13,427 nucleotides of DNA. It comes from Flavobacteriaceae bacterium (lineage in GTDB: Bacteria; Bacteroidota; Bacteroidia; Flavobacteriales; Flavobacteriaceae). Shown piece by piece: positions 5,791 to 13,044 of this stretch (positions are counted from its first letter, which is position 1; each line of letters starts with the position of its first letter). Location: NCBI GenBank assembly GCA_030828025.1, contig JAURDG010000016.1:1-13427 (forward strand). The letters are read 5' to 3'. Made by a program: the position numbers and the translations under genes. Below the pieces are notes generated by a model, which was given only the letters and a program-made list of their open reading frames with translations, made no database searches and was not told where the DNA came from.

Positions 5791-6795
5791 TTATTCCGCC
5801 GTTTCGATGATTTCTTTAATCTTGCCTTCTATTTCTTCGGCAAGTTCTGGATTGTCATCCAATAAAGTTTTTACAGCGTCTCTTCCTTGACCGAGCTTGG
5901 TGTCGCCATAGCTAAACCAAGAACCACTCTTTTTGATAATATCCGCTTCTACCCCAATGTCCAGCAGTTCGCCAATGCGCGAAATTCCATGTCCATACAT
6001 GATGTCAAACTCAACCGATTTGAACGGCGGCGCTACTTTGTTTTTGACAACTTTCACGCGGGTCTTGTTGCCCATTACTGCGCCGTTGGCATCTTTAATT
6101 TGTGTAGAACGTCTTATGTCTAGACGAACAGAAGCGTAAAACTTCAAGGCGTTTCCTCCCGTAGTGGTTTCGGGGTTTCCAAACATAACGCCAATTTTTT
6201 CTCTTAACTGATTGATAAAGATTACCGTACAGTTCGTTTTGCTGATCGAGGCGGTAAGTTTGCGCAGTGCTTGCGACATCAATCGTGCGTGAAGTCCCAT
6301 TTTGGAATCGCCCATCTCGCCCTCTATTTCACTTTTAGGTGTCAGTGCAGCAACCGAATCGACCACAACGATATCGACAGCTCCCGAGCGGATGAGGTTG
6401 TCTGCAATTTCTAGGGCTTGCTCGCCATGATCGGGCTGCGAAATGATAAGGTCATCTATTTGAACCCCCAGACTTTTGGCATAATAGCGATCAAACGCAT
6501 GTTCGGCATCTATAAAAGCTGCAATACCACCAGTTTTTTGACATTCGGCAATCGCATGAAGTGTCAAGGTAGTTTTCCCCGAAGATTCGGGTCCGTAAAT
6601 TTCAATCACTCTACCACGAGGATAGCCGCCAACACCAAGGGCAACGTCTAACCCAAGCGACCCAGAAGATATGGCTTCTATATGCTCGGTTACGCTATCG
6701 CCCATCTTCATCACGGTGCCTTTTCCATAGGCTTTGTCGAGTTTGTCAAGGGTGAGTTGTAGTGCTTTAAGTTTTGCTTCTTTTTCGTTGCTCAT
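5791..6795 (-). CDS. recA: recombinase RecA
   Basis: This 334-residue protein is the central homologous-recombination ATPase. It forms filaments on single-stranded DNA for strand exchange, repair and transformation. All hallmarks are visible: Walker A GPESSGKT (68-75), FIDAEHAFD (94-102) with the catalytic Glu98, Walker B VVVDS (143-147), loop L1 around EGEMGDSKMG (158-167) and loop L2 from FGNPETTTGG (205-214). The DNA-binding C-terminal domain is followed by an acidic tail. Length and start fit the family. It is monocistronic, and the convergent acyltransferase stop is 4 nt away. A 5-bp dyad lies 10 nt upstream of the ATG and overlaps a weak -7 box. Confidence 0.98.
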   Translation of the reverse strand: MSNEKEAKLKALQLTLDKLDKAYGKGTVMKMGDSVTEHIEAISSGSLGLDVALGVGGYPRGRVIEIYGPESSGKTTLTLHAIAECQKTGGIAAFIDAEHAFDRYYAKSLGVQIDDLIISQPDHGEQALEIADNLIRSGAVDIVVVDSVAALTPKSEIEGEMGDSKMGLHARLMSQALRKLTASISKTNCTVIFINQLREKIGVMFGNPETTTGGNALKFYASVRLDIRRSTQIKDANGAVMGNKTRVKVVKNKVAPPFKSVEFDIMYGHGISRIGELLDIGVEADIIKKSGSWFSYGDTKLGQGRDAVKTLLDDNPELAEEIEGKIKEIIETAE

Positions 6796-6805
6796 GAGTC
6801 ATTTT

Positions 6806-6820
6806 TTAGCTTCCTGCTAA
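6806..6820. promoter_or_regulatory. dyad TTAGC-N5-GCTAA upstream of recA
   Basis: TTAGCTTCCTGCTAA is a perfect 5-bp inverted repeat around a 5-nt centre. It ends 10 nt from the recA start codon at 6795 and overlaps the candidate -7 box. It could be a small operator or a leader hairpin. It does not match a LexA site known to me. Confidence 0.25.
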
Positions 6821-6824
6821 GGTA
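6817..6824 (-). promoter_or_regulatory. weak -7 box TACCTTAG for recA
   Basis: One mismatch to TAnnTTTG on the minus strand, 21 nt from the recA ATG. This is the best candidate in the 108-bp recA/trhO spacer. There is no clear -33 element. Confidence 0.3.
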
Positions 6825-6870
6825 CAATATTTCCATGTGTTTGTCTTTTTTCTGACGAGATTTAATTTGA

Positions 6871-6878
6871 TACCTTTG
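6871..6878 (+). promoter_or_regulatory. -7 box TACCTTTG for the trhO-gldH-PBP operon
   Basis: Exact TAnnTTTG match ending 25 nt before the trhO ATG at 6904. A TTTG at 6840-6843 is upstream, but its 27-nt spacing is too long for the usual -33 element. Confidence 0.5.
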
Positions 6879-6903
6879 CCCCATAACCTTAATTCTGTAT
6901 AGC

Positions 6904-7941
6904 ATGCAACTGTACAACACATTAAGCGCACAGGAACGAGCGGCACTAATAGACAAGGCTGGGCAAGAACGTTTGACCATGTCGTTTTATGCCTATGCGC
7001 ACATCGGCAATCCAAAAATACTTCGCGACCACTTGTTTCTCTGCTGGAATGCCCTCGATGTATTGGGTAGAATATACGTCGCTAAAGAAGGAATAAATGC
7101 GCAACTTTCGGTGCCTGCACCAAAGTTTGATGCCTTTAAAAAACACCTTGACAGTGTCGCTTTTTTGCGAGGAATACGCTTAAATATTGCTGTTGAACAG
7201 GACAATAAATCCTTTTTAAAGTTAACTGTAAAAGTGCGAGACAAGATTGTTGCTGACGGGCTAGAAGACGACAGCTTTGATGTAACAAACAAAGGCGTTC
7301 ATCTTAGTGCAAAGGAATTTAATGCACTAACAAGTCAAGAGGACACTATTGTGGTAGATATGCGCAACCACTACGAAAGTGAGATTGGTCATTTTACTGG
7401 TGCCATTACACCAGACGTGGATACATTCCGCGATTCGTTGCCCATCATTGAACGTGATTTGGCCGCCCATAAAGACAACAAAAACCTCGTCATGTATTGT
7501 ACCGGTGGAATCCGCTGTGAAAAAGCAAGTGCTTATTTTAAACACAAAGGATTCAAGCGTGTTTACCAACTAGAAGGCGGTATAATTGAGTATGCCCGGC
7601 AGGTAAAAGACCAAGGGCTGGAAAACAAATTTATCGGCAAAAACTTTGTTTTTGATGAGCGTAGAAGTGAAACCATTTCGGATGATGTCATTGCCGCTTG
7701 CCACCAGTGTGGTGCTGCTTGCGACACGCATGTAAATTGTGCTAACGAAGGCTGTCATTTGCTGTTCATTCAATGTCCATCTTGTGCAGAACAGTTTGAT
7801 CAGTGTTGTTCCAACGATTGTGCAGACATCGTTGCCTTGCCGCTAGAAGAGCAAAAAGCCTTGCGTAAAGGCAAGCATAACAGTAATAAAATCTTTAAAA
7901 AAGGACGCGCGCATCACCTAAAGACCCTAAATCAATCGTGA
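6904..7941 (+). CDS. trhO: oxygen-dependent tRNA uridine(34) hydroxylase TrhO (YceA/UPF0176 family)
   Basis: This 345-residue rhodanese-family enzyme is expected to hydroxylate U34 of certain tRNAs to 5-hydroxyuridine using O2, acting in the cytoplasm. The N-terminal acylphosphatase-like domain holds GRIYVAKEGINAQLSV (55-70), a family signature. The rhodanese domain spans about 145-240, with the active-site loop CTGGIRCEKA at 199-208, Cys199 being the catalytic position. The C-terminal Cys-rich segment (266-306: CHQCG, CANEGC, CPSC, CCSNDC) matches the rhodanese C-terminal domain and may bind metal. Length and start fit the family. It is the first gene of an overlapping operon: its TGA shares bases with the GTG start of gldH. 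Confidence 0.93.
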   Translation: MQLYNTLSAQERAALIDKAGQERLTMSFYAYAHIGNPKILRDHLFLCWNALDVLGRIYVAKEGINAQLSVPAPKFDAFKKHLDSVAFLRGIRLNIAVEQDNKSFLKLTVKVRDKIVADGLEDDSFDVTNKGVHLSAKEFNALTSQEDTIVVDMRNHYESEIGHFTGAITPDVDTFRDSLPIIERDLAAHKDNKNLVMYCTGGIRCEKASAYFKHKGFKRVYQLEGGIIEYARQVKDQGLENKFIGKNFVFDERRSETISDDVIAACHQCGAACDTHVNCANEGCHLLFIQCPSCAEQFDQCCSNDCADIVALPLEEQKALRKGKHNSNKIFKKGRAHHLKTLNQS

Positions 7942-8423
7942 AAAAAACGATTTCAATATTCGCTAGTACTTTGCTGCTTTTGGCATGTTCCAAAACAGAA
8001 GTGCTGCGCTTTACATCGATCCCTGAGACAGGATGGGCGCAAGAAGAATGGGTGCAGTTTACCTACACCCATCGACTTCCTGCCAAAAAAGTGCGTGCGC
8101 ATTGGAAACTTCGGCACGACAACGACTATCCGTATGCGAACATTCATTTGATGGCGCAATACACCACGCCCAAAGGCATTACCAAAACCGACACGCTTAC
8201 CTATCTGATGGCGCAGCCTGATGGCACTTGGCTTGGAACGGGCTGGTATATCAAAGAAATTGATTTGCCATATCTAGCAAGTCTTCCTCTTGACCAACCC
8301 GGTAATTATCATTTTAAGCTACGTCCCTTAGTGCGTGCTCAAGATGCCTTGCTCCCTGACAAAACACTTTTGGGCATTCATCAAGTAGGCCTCGAACTAA
8401 CCCCTATCAACAATGGCAACTAA
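7938..8423 (+). CDS. gldH: gliding motility lipoprotein GldH
   Basis: This is a 161-residue lipoprotein with a short signal sequence ending in the lipobox LLAC and lipidated Cys at 17, followed by SK. In Flavobacterium johnsoniae GldH is one of the lipoproteins needed for gliding, which in turn depends on the type IX secretion machinery. The body shows the family segments NDYPYANIHL (62-71), PDGTWLGTGW (94-103) and the final GIHQVGLEL strand (145-153). The start is GTG at 7938, in a 4-nt GTGA overlap with trhO, so translational coupling is likely. Its stop overlaps the PBP start by 11 nt. The overlap with a penicillin-binding protein gene fits an envelope role, although the biochemical function of GldH is not known. 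Confidence 0.85.
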   Translation: MKKTISIFASTLLLLACSKTEVLRFTSIPETGWAQEEWVQFTYTHRLPAKKVRAHWKLRHDNDYPYANIHLMAQYTTPKGITKTDTLTYLMAQPDGTWLGTGWYIKEIDLPYLASLPLDQPGNYHFKLRPLVRAQDALLPDKTLLGIHQVGLELTPINNGN

Positions 8424-10719
8424 AAGAACATACCGCAAATTTGTCCGTACCATTTGGTTTTCCTTTTGGGGCATTATTTTGTTTGTATTGGGCGTTTTCC
8501 TTGCGGCTTCGCTAGAGCTTTTGGGCCCCATGCCCGACTTTAGACAGCTAGAAAATCCCAAAACAAACTTAGCAACCCAAATCATTTCAGCAGATGATCT
8601 GGTGTTGGGAAAATTTTATTTTAATGACAACAGAACACCCATTAGCTATGAGGATATTCCTGCATCTATGGTTCAGGCGCTTATCGCCACGGAAGATGAG
8701 CGTTTTTATTCACACGCCGGAATAGACTTTAAAGGAACGGCGCGCGCCGTCATTTATCTTGGTAAAAAAGGGGGAGCAAGTACCATAACACAGCAGCTTG
8801 CGCGTCAGTTATTTACGGGCGTTCGTTCTAGGAATCGCCTAGAAGCTGTTGCACAAAAAATCAAGGAGTGGGTCATCGCCATCCGCCTCGAACGCAGATA
8901 TACCAAAAAAGAAATCATCACGATGTACCTCAACATTTATGATTTTAATTACAGTGCTGATGGTTTGCGGTCTGCTAGTGCTATTTATTTTTCAAAAACA
9001 CCAAAAGAACTAAGCCTAAGCGAAAGTGCTATGCTGGTTGGTATGCTCAAAAACTCATCGCTCTACAACCCATTACGCAGGCCCGAGTTGGTGCGTACAC
9101 GAAGAAATATTGTTTATCAGCAAATGTTACGAAACGGTTTTATTTCTGAAGAAGAACAAGATTCGCTCGCGGCATTGCCCATCGAGTTGGACTTTAATCC
9201 ACAATCGCACAGAGAAGGTATTGCCACTTACTTCCGGGCTTATTTACAGCAATACATGAACGCCTGGATTCGGAACAACCCTAAGGAAGATGGCTCGTAT
9301 TACAACTTGTACTTGGACGGGTTGCGTATTTATACAACCATCGATTCTCGATTGCAGACCTATGCCGAAAATGCCGTTGCTGCGCACATACCCAATTTAC
9401 AGCAGGAGTTTTTTAGACAAAACCAACCACAATACAACAAAACGGCTCCCTTTTTGGATGTGGAAGCAGATGAGGTTGAAAGCATAATGCTACAGGCAAA
9501 ACGTCGTTCGGATCGCTGGCGTAAAATGAAGGAACGAGGTGTTGAAGATGCGGACATTTTGGCTAGCTTCGAAAAGCCAACACCCATGGAGGTGTTTAGT
9601 TGGAGCGGCGATATCGATACCATCATGACACCTACAGACTCCATCCGTTATTACAAACATTTTTTGCGTGCTGGAATGATGTCTATGGAACCGCAAAGCG
9701 GACACGTAAAAGCATGGGTCGGCGGAATTAATTACCGCCATTTTCAGTTTGACCATGTTATGCAAGGGAAGCGTCAAATAGGCTCAACCTTTAAGCCCTT
9801 TGTCTATGCAACAGCCATAGACCAGCTTAAGCTCTCGCCTTGCGATTCGCTGCCCGATGGGTATTACTGCGTTGAGCCTGCTAAGTTTGGTGCCCATGAT
9901 GCGTGGTGCCCCAAAAACTCAGGTGATCGGTATATTGGAAATCGAACGCTCAAAAACGCATTGGCAAACTCGGTCAATACGATTAGCGCACGCCTGATTG
10001 ACAAGGTTGGTCCAAGACCAGTTGCAAATCTTGCCCGAAACTTGGGCGTTACTTCGCCCATTCCAAATGTGCCAGCTATAGCCCTAGGAACTCCAGACCT
10101 TAGCGTTTATGAAATGGTCGGTGCGTATTCCAGCTTTGCCAACAAAGGAATCTATGTAAAGCCCGTACTGGTAACCCGCATCGAAGACAAAAACGGAACC
10201 ATCATTTTTCAGGCGACACCCGAAACCAAAGACGTGCTTAGTGAAGAGTCGGCATATGTGACGCTCAAACTGTTGGAAGGTGTTACCGAATCGGGTTCTG
10301 GTGTTCGGCTGCGCCATAGAGGTGCCGAAAAAACCAATCCCATTTTTCGGGATGTCGTTACTGGCTATCCGTATGAGTTTGACAACCCTATTGCTGGAAA
10401 AACAGGAACAACCCAAAACCAAAGCGATGGTTGGTTTATCGGCATGGTGCCTAACCTGGCTACAGGTGTTTGGGTCGGTGGCGAGGATCGTTCCATCCAT
10501 TTCGAAACCATTGCTTATGGACAAGGCGCAACTATGGCATTGCCGATATGGGCTAATTTTATGAAAGAAGCCTATGCCGACTCTACGCTGACTATTTCTA
10601 AAGGTAATTTTGAAGCTCCACCTGTGGTGACCATTCCGCTCGACTGTGATTCATTGTCTGTATTGCAACAGGAAAAGTCCTTTTTTGAAAAAGAAGACCT
10701 AAGCGAACTTGGTTTTTAG
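8413..10719 (+). CDS. bifunctional penicillin-binding protein 1A (GT51 transglycosylase and transpeptidase)
   Basis: This 768-residue class A PBP polymerises lipid II and crosslinks peptidoglycan at the outer face of the inner membrane. One transmembrane anchor covers about 13-35. The GT51 domain has ATEDERFYSHAGID (92-105, catalytic Glu94) and GASTITQQLARQL (121-133). The transpeptidase domain has the SxxK motif STFK (458-461, acyl-enzyme Ser458), SVN (520-522) and KTG (663-665). Both activities should therefore be intact. A linker with charged helical sequence (about 330-425) joins the two domains. The start ATG lies inside the last codons of gldH (11-nt overlap), and the 3' end overlaps the convergent CYTH gene by 4 nt. 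Third gene of the trhO-gldH operon. Confidence 0.94.
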   Translation: MATKRTYRKFVRTIWFSFWGIILFVLGVFLAASLELLGPMPDFRQLENPKTNLATQIISADDLVLGKFYFNDNRTPISYEDIPASMVQALIATEDERFYSHAGIDFKGTARAVIYLGKKGGASTITQQLARQLFTGVRSRNRLEAVAQKIKEWVIAIRLERRYTKKEIITMYLNIYDFNYSADGLRSASAIYFSKTPKELSLSESAMLVGMLKNSSLYNPLRRPELVRTRRNIVYQQMLRNGFISEEEQDSLAALPIELDFNPQSHREGIATYFRAYLQQYMNAWIRNNPKEDGSYYNLYLDGLRIYTTIDSRLQTYAENAVAAHIPNLQQEFFRQNQPQYNKTAPFLDVEADEVESIMLQAKRRSDRWRKMKERGVEDADILASFEKPTPMEVFSWSGDIDTIMTPTDSIRYYKHFLRAGMMSMEPQSGHVKAWVGGINYRHFQFDHVMQGKRQIGSTFKPFVYATAIDQLKLSPCDSLPDGYYCVEPAKFGAHDAWCPKNSGDRYIGNRTLKNALANSVNTISARLIDKVGPRPVANLARNLGVTSPIPNVPAIALGTPDLSVYEMVGAYSSFANKGIYVKPVLVTRIEDKNGTIIFQATPETKDVLSEESAYVTLKLLEGVTESGSGVRLRHRGAEKTNPIFRDVVTGYPYEFDNPIAGKTGTTQNQSDGWFIGMVPNLATGVWVGGEDRSIHFETIAYGQGATMALPIWANFMKEAYADSTLTISKGNFEAPPVVTIPLDCDSLSVLQQEKSFFEKEDLSELGF

Positions 10720-11183
10720 CTAGGCATTCCGTGCTTCGCCAAATAGCTATTGTAAAACCGTATATCGTTTGTTACCTCTTTGCCAATCCATTCGGGTAGG
10801 TTTACAACTGCGTTTACGTCGGTTAGCTCCACTTCGGCGAGCACTAACCCTTGAAGCCTTTCGGCAAATACATCTACCTCAAAAACATGGGTGCCATGCG
10901 GCACCAGGTATCTTGTTTTTTGTATGGTCTCTGGTAAGCAAAACGATTTTAGTGCCTGTGCATCATCCAACGAGATTTGCTGTTCCCACTCGTGTCGGGT
11001 GGTGCCGTCTGCCGAAGAAATTCCTTTAATGTTAATAAACCCCTCATGGTCACGAATCCGTAAACGAACCGTTCGCTCGGGGTCATCAGAAATATACCCT
11101 TGAAAAATGGCGTAGGATTTTGTTGCCAATCGAATGGCTTCCTGGGGTACTTCTACCAAAAACTTTCGTTCAATCTCTAGCAC
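10716..11183 (-). CDS. CYTH domain protein (triphosphate tunnel enzyme family)
   Basis: This 155-residue single-domain protein folds as a triphosphate tunnel metalloenzyme. The ExExK signature is EIERK (3-7). Further tunnel residues are visible: TVRLRIR (38-44), NIKG (51-54), HEWEQ (64-68), KTRY (89-92), FEVDVF (101-106) and AEVEL (116-120). Relatives hydrolyse inorganic tripolyphosphate or other triphosphates, and some are adenylate cyclases or thiamine triphosphatases. The substrate here cannot be decided. The start is GTG at 11183, since the only nearby ATG (11200) is in another frame and runs into a stop. It lies 17 nt after the S1/P1 nuclease stop in the same direction, so it is probably the last gene of the porP operon. 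Confidence 0.9.
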   Translation of the reverse strand: MLEIERKFLVEVPQEAIRLATKSYAIFQGYISDDPERTVRLRIRDHEGFINIKGISSADGTTRHEWEQQISLDDAQALKSFCLPETIQKTRYLVPHGTHVFEVDVFAERLQGLVLAEVELTDVNAVVNLPEWIGKEVTNDIRFYNSYLAKHGMPS

Positions 11184-11200
11184 GATCGTAAATTGAGCAT

Positions 11201-11986
11201 TTATTGCGGGTCAAAAATCATGTTTAAGGTGGCTGCCAGTCGTAGTCCTGCCACCAAAAGCTGTTGGCGTACGGTTTCGAAATGCTGGTAATGATAAACG
11301 TATCCCAACTTAGCGTTGGCAGGAGTTTGTTCGTATATATTGTTCGCCAGTGCTTGAGACTCGTGTATCCAATCAAGCATTGGTGTGCGCATAAGGCGTT
11401 CTTTTTTTGCTTCACCTGTTTTGGGAAGATGCGCTGCTAGCTCTGTATAGCTCATTTGATAATGATCAATCAAACCGCTGTCCCAAAGTGTATGGAGGTT
11501 GGTCGTGTCACCAAACCAGAATACCTGAATATCGTTGCCTCCTTTATCTTCTTTGCGCCCAGCGTGAAGCGGTTGGTGAATGTCGCCAATAAAATGTACC
11601 AGTAGCTTTAGGTAGAATGATTTGTCCTCTTGTGTGCTTTTCGGATCTTTCAAAATCTTTATGCAGGTTTCCATGGCTGTAACAATATCGCCTTCTGGGT
11701 TCTTCTCGGCATACTGATAGGTTTGGTCTGCTGGCATATTGACATAATGCCATGGTGCAAGGTGGTCATAACGCCCGTCAGAACGAATTTCGTCGGCATA
11801 TATCGACACAAAAGCCAGCGACATCCCGCCAAGCAATTCGTTGATTTTTTTACTTGCTTTAGGCGTTAGGTGTTGTTGCGCAATTTCGCCCACAACCCGA
11901 TGGCCTGTTTTGCCCCATTCGTTTGCCGAAACACTAAACGAAACGATGAGCCAACAAAATAGTGCGGAGATTGTTTTTTTATTCAT
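11201..11986 (-). CDS. exported S1/P1-family zinc nuclease
   Basis: This 261-residue secreted nuclease is expected to cleave single-stranded DNA/RNA and 3'-nucleotides with three zinc ions. A signal peptide (hydrophobic 7-20) ends near VSA at 19-21. The expected zinc ligands appear in order and spacing: Trp24 and His29 (WGKTGH), Asp65, His80 (WHYVN), His131 and Asp135 (HFIGDIH), His141, His165 and Asp169 (LHTLWDSG). In characterised P1-type enzymes the ligand Trp is residue 1 of the mature protein; here NE would precede it if cleavage follows Ala21. Length is typical. The ATG lies 1 nt beyond the stop of the PorP/SprF gene, so the two are almost certainly co-translated. A nutritional role on extracellular nucleic acid is inferred. 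Confidence 0.92.
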   Translation of the reverse strand: MNKKTISALFCWLIVSFSVSANEWGKTGHRVVGEIAQQHLTPKASKKINELLGGMSLAFVSIYADEIRSDGRYDHLAPWHYVNMPADQTYQYAEKNPEGDIVTAMETCIKILKDPKSTQEDKSFYLKLLVHFIGDIHQPLHAGRKEDKGGNDIQVFWFGDTTNLHTLWDSGLIDHYQMSYTELAAHLPKTGEAKKERLMRTPMLDWIHESQALANNIYEQTPANAKLGYVYHYQHFETVRQQLLVAGLRLAATLNMIFDPQ

Positions 11987-11987
11987 C

Positions 11988-12998
11988 TTATAAAATTCCT
12001 CTTATGGTGTTGATGCGGTATTTAGTTTTAAATATATCCAAACCTAAAGAAATTTGATGAAACCCCGAATTGTTAATTTTAATATTTCCCATGCCCAACG
12101 TATAAGTATAGGAAATCATCCATTTAGCTTGTTTAAGTCCGATGATGGATGAAAGCTGGGTAAATGGTTCGGTGTAATTTATTGCTCTATTGCTTGTTAC
12201 TGTGTCAGTTAATCCCTTTCTATAGGACAGCCCAACCCATAGCTGTGCATTGCGCACACTATGGTGCGACTTTAAGTTAATGTCAATGTTTGGGCGGTCT
12301 ATGTGTTCCACATAATCAACCAATAGAGAAGGCTCTAGTGCCCATTCGGGCATAAGCTCAAAAAAATTGCCCACAGAAGCAATAATACGGCGAGGACGAA
12401 CTAGAAATACATCGTCGGTAACATTTTTCCCTGAAAATACAAGGTTTTGAACGGTAAAATGTGCATAAAGAGAAAGCCGGATGTAGGAAACACCGACATC
12501 AGCATAAAGGCTCGATGTTTTGTTTCGTGTCCCCGTAATAAGCTTATCACCTGATGAAGTGTCAAATCTGGATTGGTCTTGCCGATTAAATGACGCACCT
12601 ACTGTTAAACCAAAAGAGAGTTGGTTAACGGCCGCTTTACTGCGAAAAAAATTAATGTGGTGAGCATAGGTTCCTTGAGCGCCTATCCTCGATTGGAGGC
12701 CGTTTTTGTCATGAAAAAACAACCCTCCAATGCCTGATTTGTCACCTACTCGCGCATGTGCATTTAAGGACTGTAAGGAAGGGGCGTTTGCCACATCAAG
12801 CCATTGTGTTCTAAAAGATGTTCTTAGTTTTAGCCCTTCATATTGGGCTCCAGCCATTGCCGGGTGTGTCACATAATAGTTGTCTGTAAGGTAGTCCGTA
12901 TAGAGGGGCATGCGGTATTGCGCAAAAAGTAGGTTACTAAATAACAACAATATCGTTGTTAAAATTAAATAGGTTACGTTCTTGCGCATTTTTGGCAT
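11988..12998 (-). CDS. PorP/SprF family type IX secretion-associated membrane protein
   Basis: This 336-residue outer-membrane protein belongs to the PorP/SprF family, whose members associate with type IX secretion. In F. johnsoniae, SprF is needed for surface delivery of the adhesin SprB. A signal peptide (about 8-26) ends at LLFA before QYR. The family N-terminal pattern follows: LYTDYLTDNYYVTHPAMAG (32-50), then SFRTQW (61-66), NAPSLQSLNAHA (71-82) and GIGGLFFHDKNG (89-100). Repeated amphipathic strands to the C-terminus fit a beta-barrel. The first ATG at 12998 is used here; the ATG at 12989 (Met4) is equally possible. It heads a tight operon with the nuclease and CYTH genes and diverges from a putative T9SS substrate gene. 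Confidence 0.87.
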   Translation of the reverse strand: MPKMRKNVTYLILTTILLLFSNLLFAQYRMPLYTDYLTDNYYVTHPAMAGAQYEGLKLRTSFRTQWLDVANAPSLQSLNAHARVGDKSGIGGLFFHDKNGLQSRIGAQGTYAHHINFFRSKAAVNQLSFGLTVGASFNRQDQSRFDTSSGDKLITGTRNKTSSLYADVGVSYIRLSLYAHFTVQNLVFSGKNVTDDVFLVRPRRIIASVGNFFELMPEWALEPSLLVDYVEHIDRPNIDINLKSHHSVRNAQLWVGLSYRKGLTDTVTSNRAINYTEPFTQLSSIIGLKQAKWMISYTYTLGMGNIKINNSGFHQISLGLDIFKTKYRINTIRGIL

Positions 12999-13019
12999 CG
13001 TTATAATTCGTTACTTTCG
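12991..13019 (+). promoter_or_regulatory. promoter TTTG-N17-TACTTTCG for the right-edge gene
   Basis: TTTG at 12991-12994 and TACTTTCG at 13012-13019 (one mismatch to TAnnTTTG) are 17 nt apart, within the Bacteroidota -33/-7 range. The -7 box ends 25 nt before the ATG at 13045. The -33 element lies inside the first codons of the divergent porP gene. No equally good promoter for porP is seen in this 46-bp spacer. Confidence 0.4.
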
Positions 13020-13044
13020 TAATAATAATGAAGCTTATACAAAG

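Noticed and set aside
10084..10524. 146-codon minus-strand open frame inside the PBP gene
   Set aside because: It lies antisense to the transpeptidase domain, which holds the KTG motif, and its translation has no recognisable feature.
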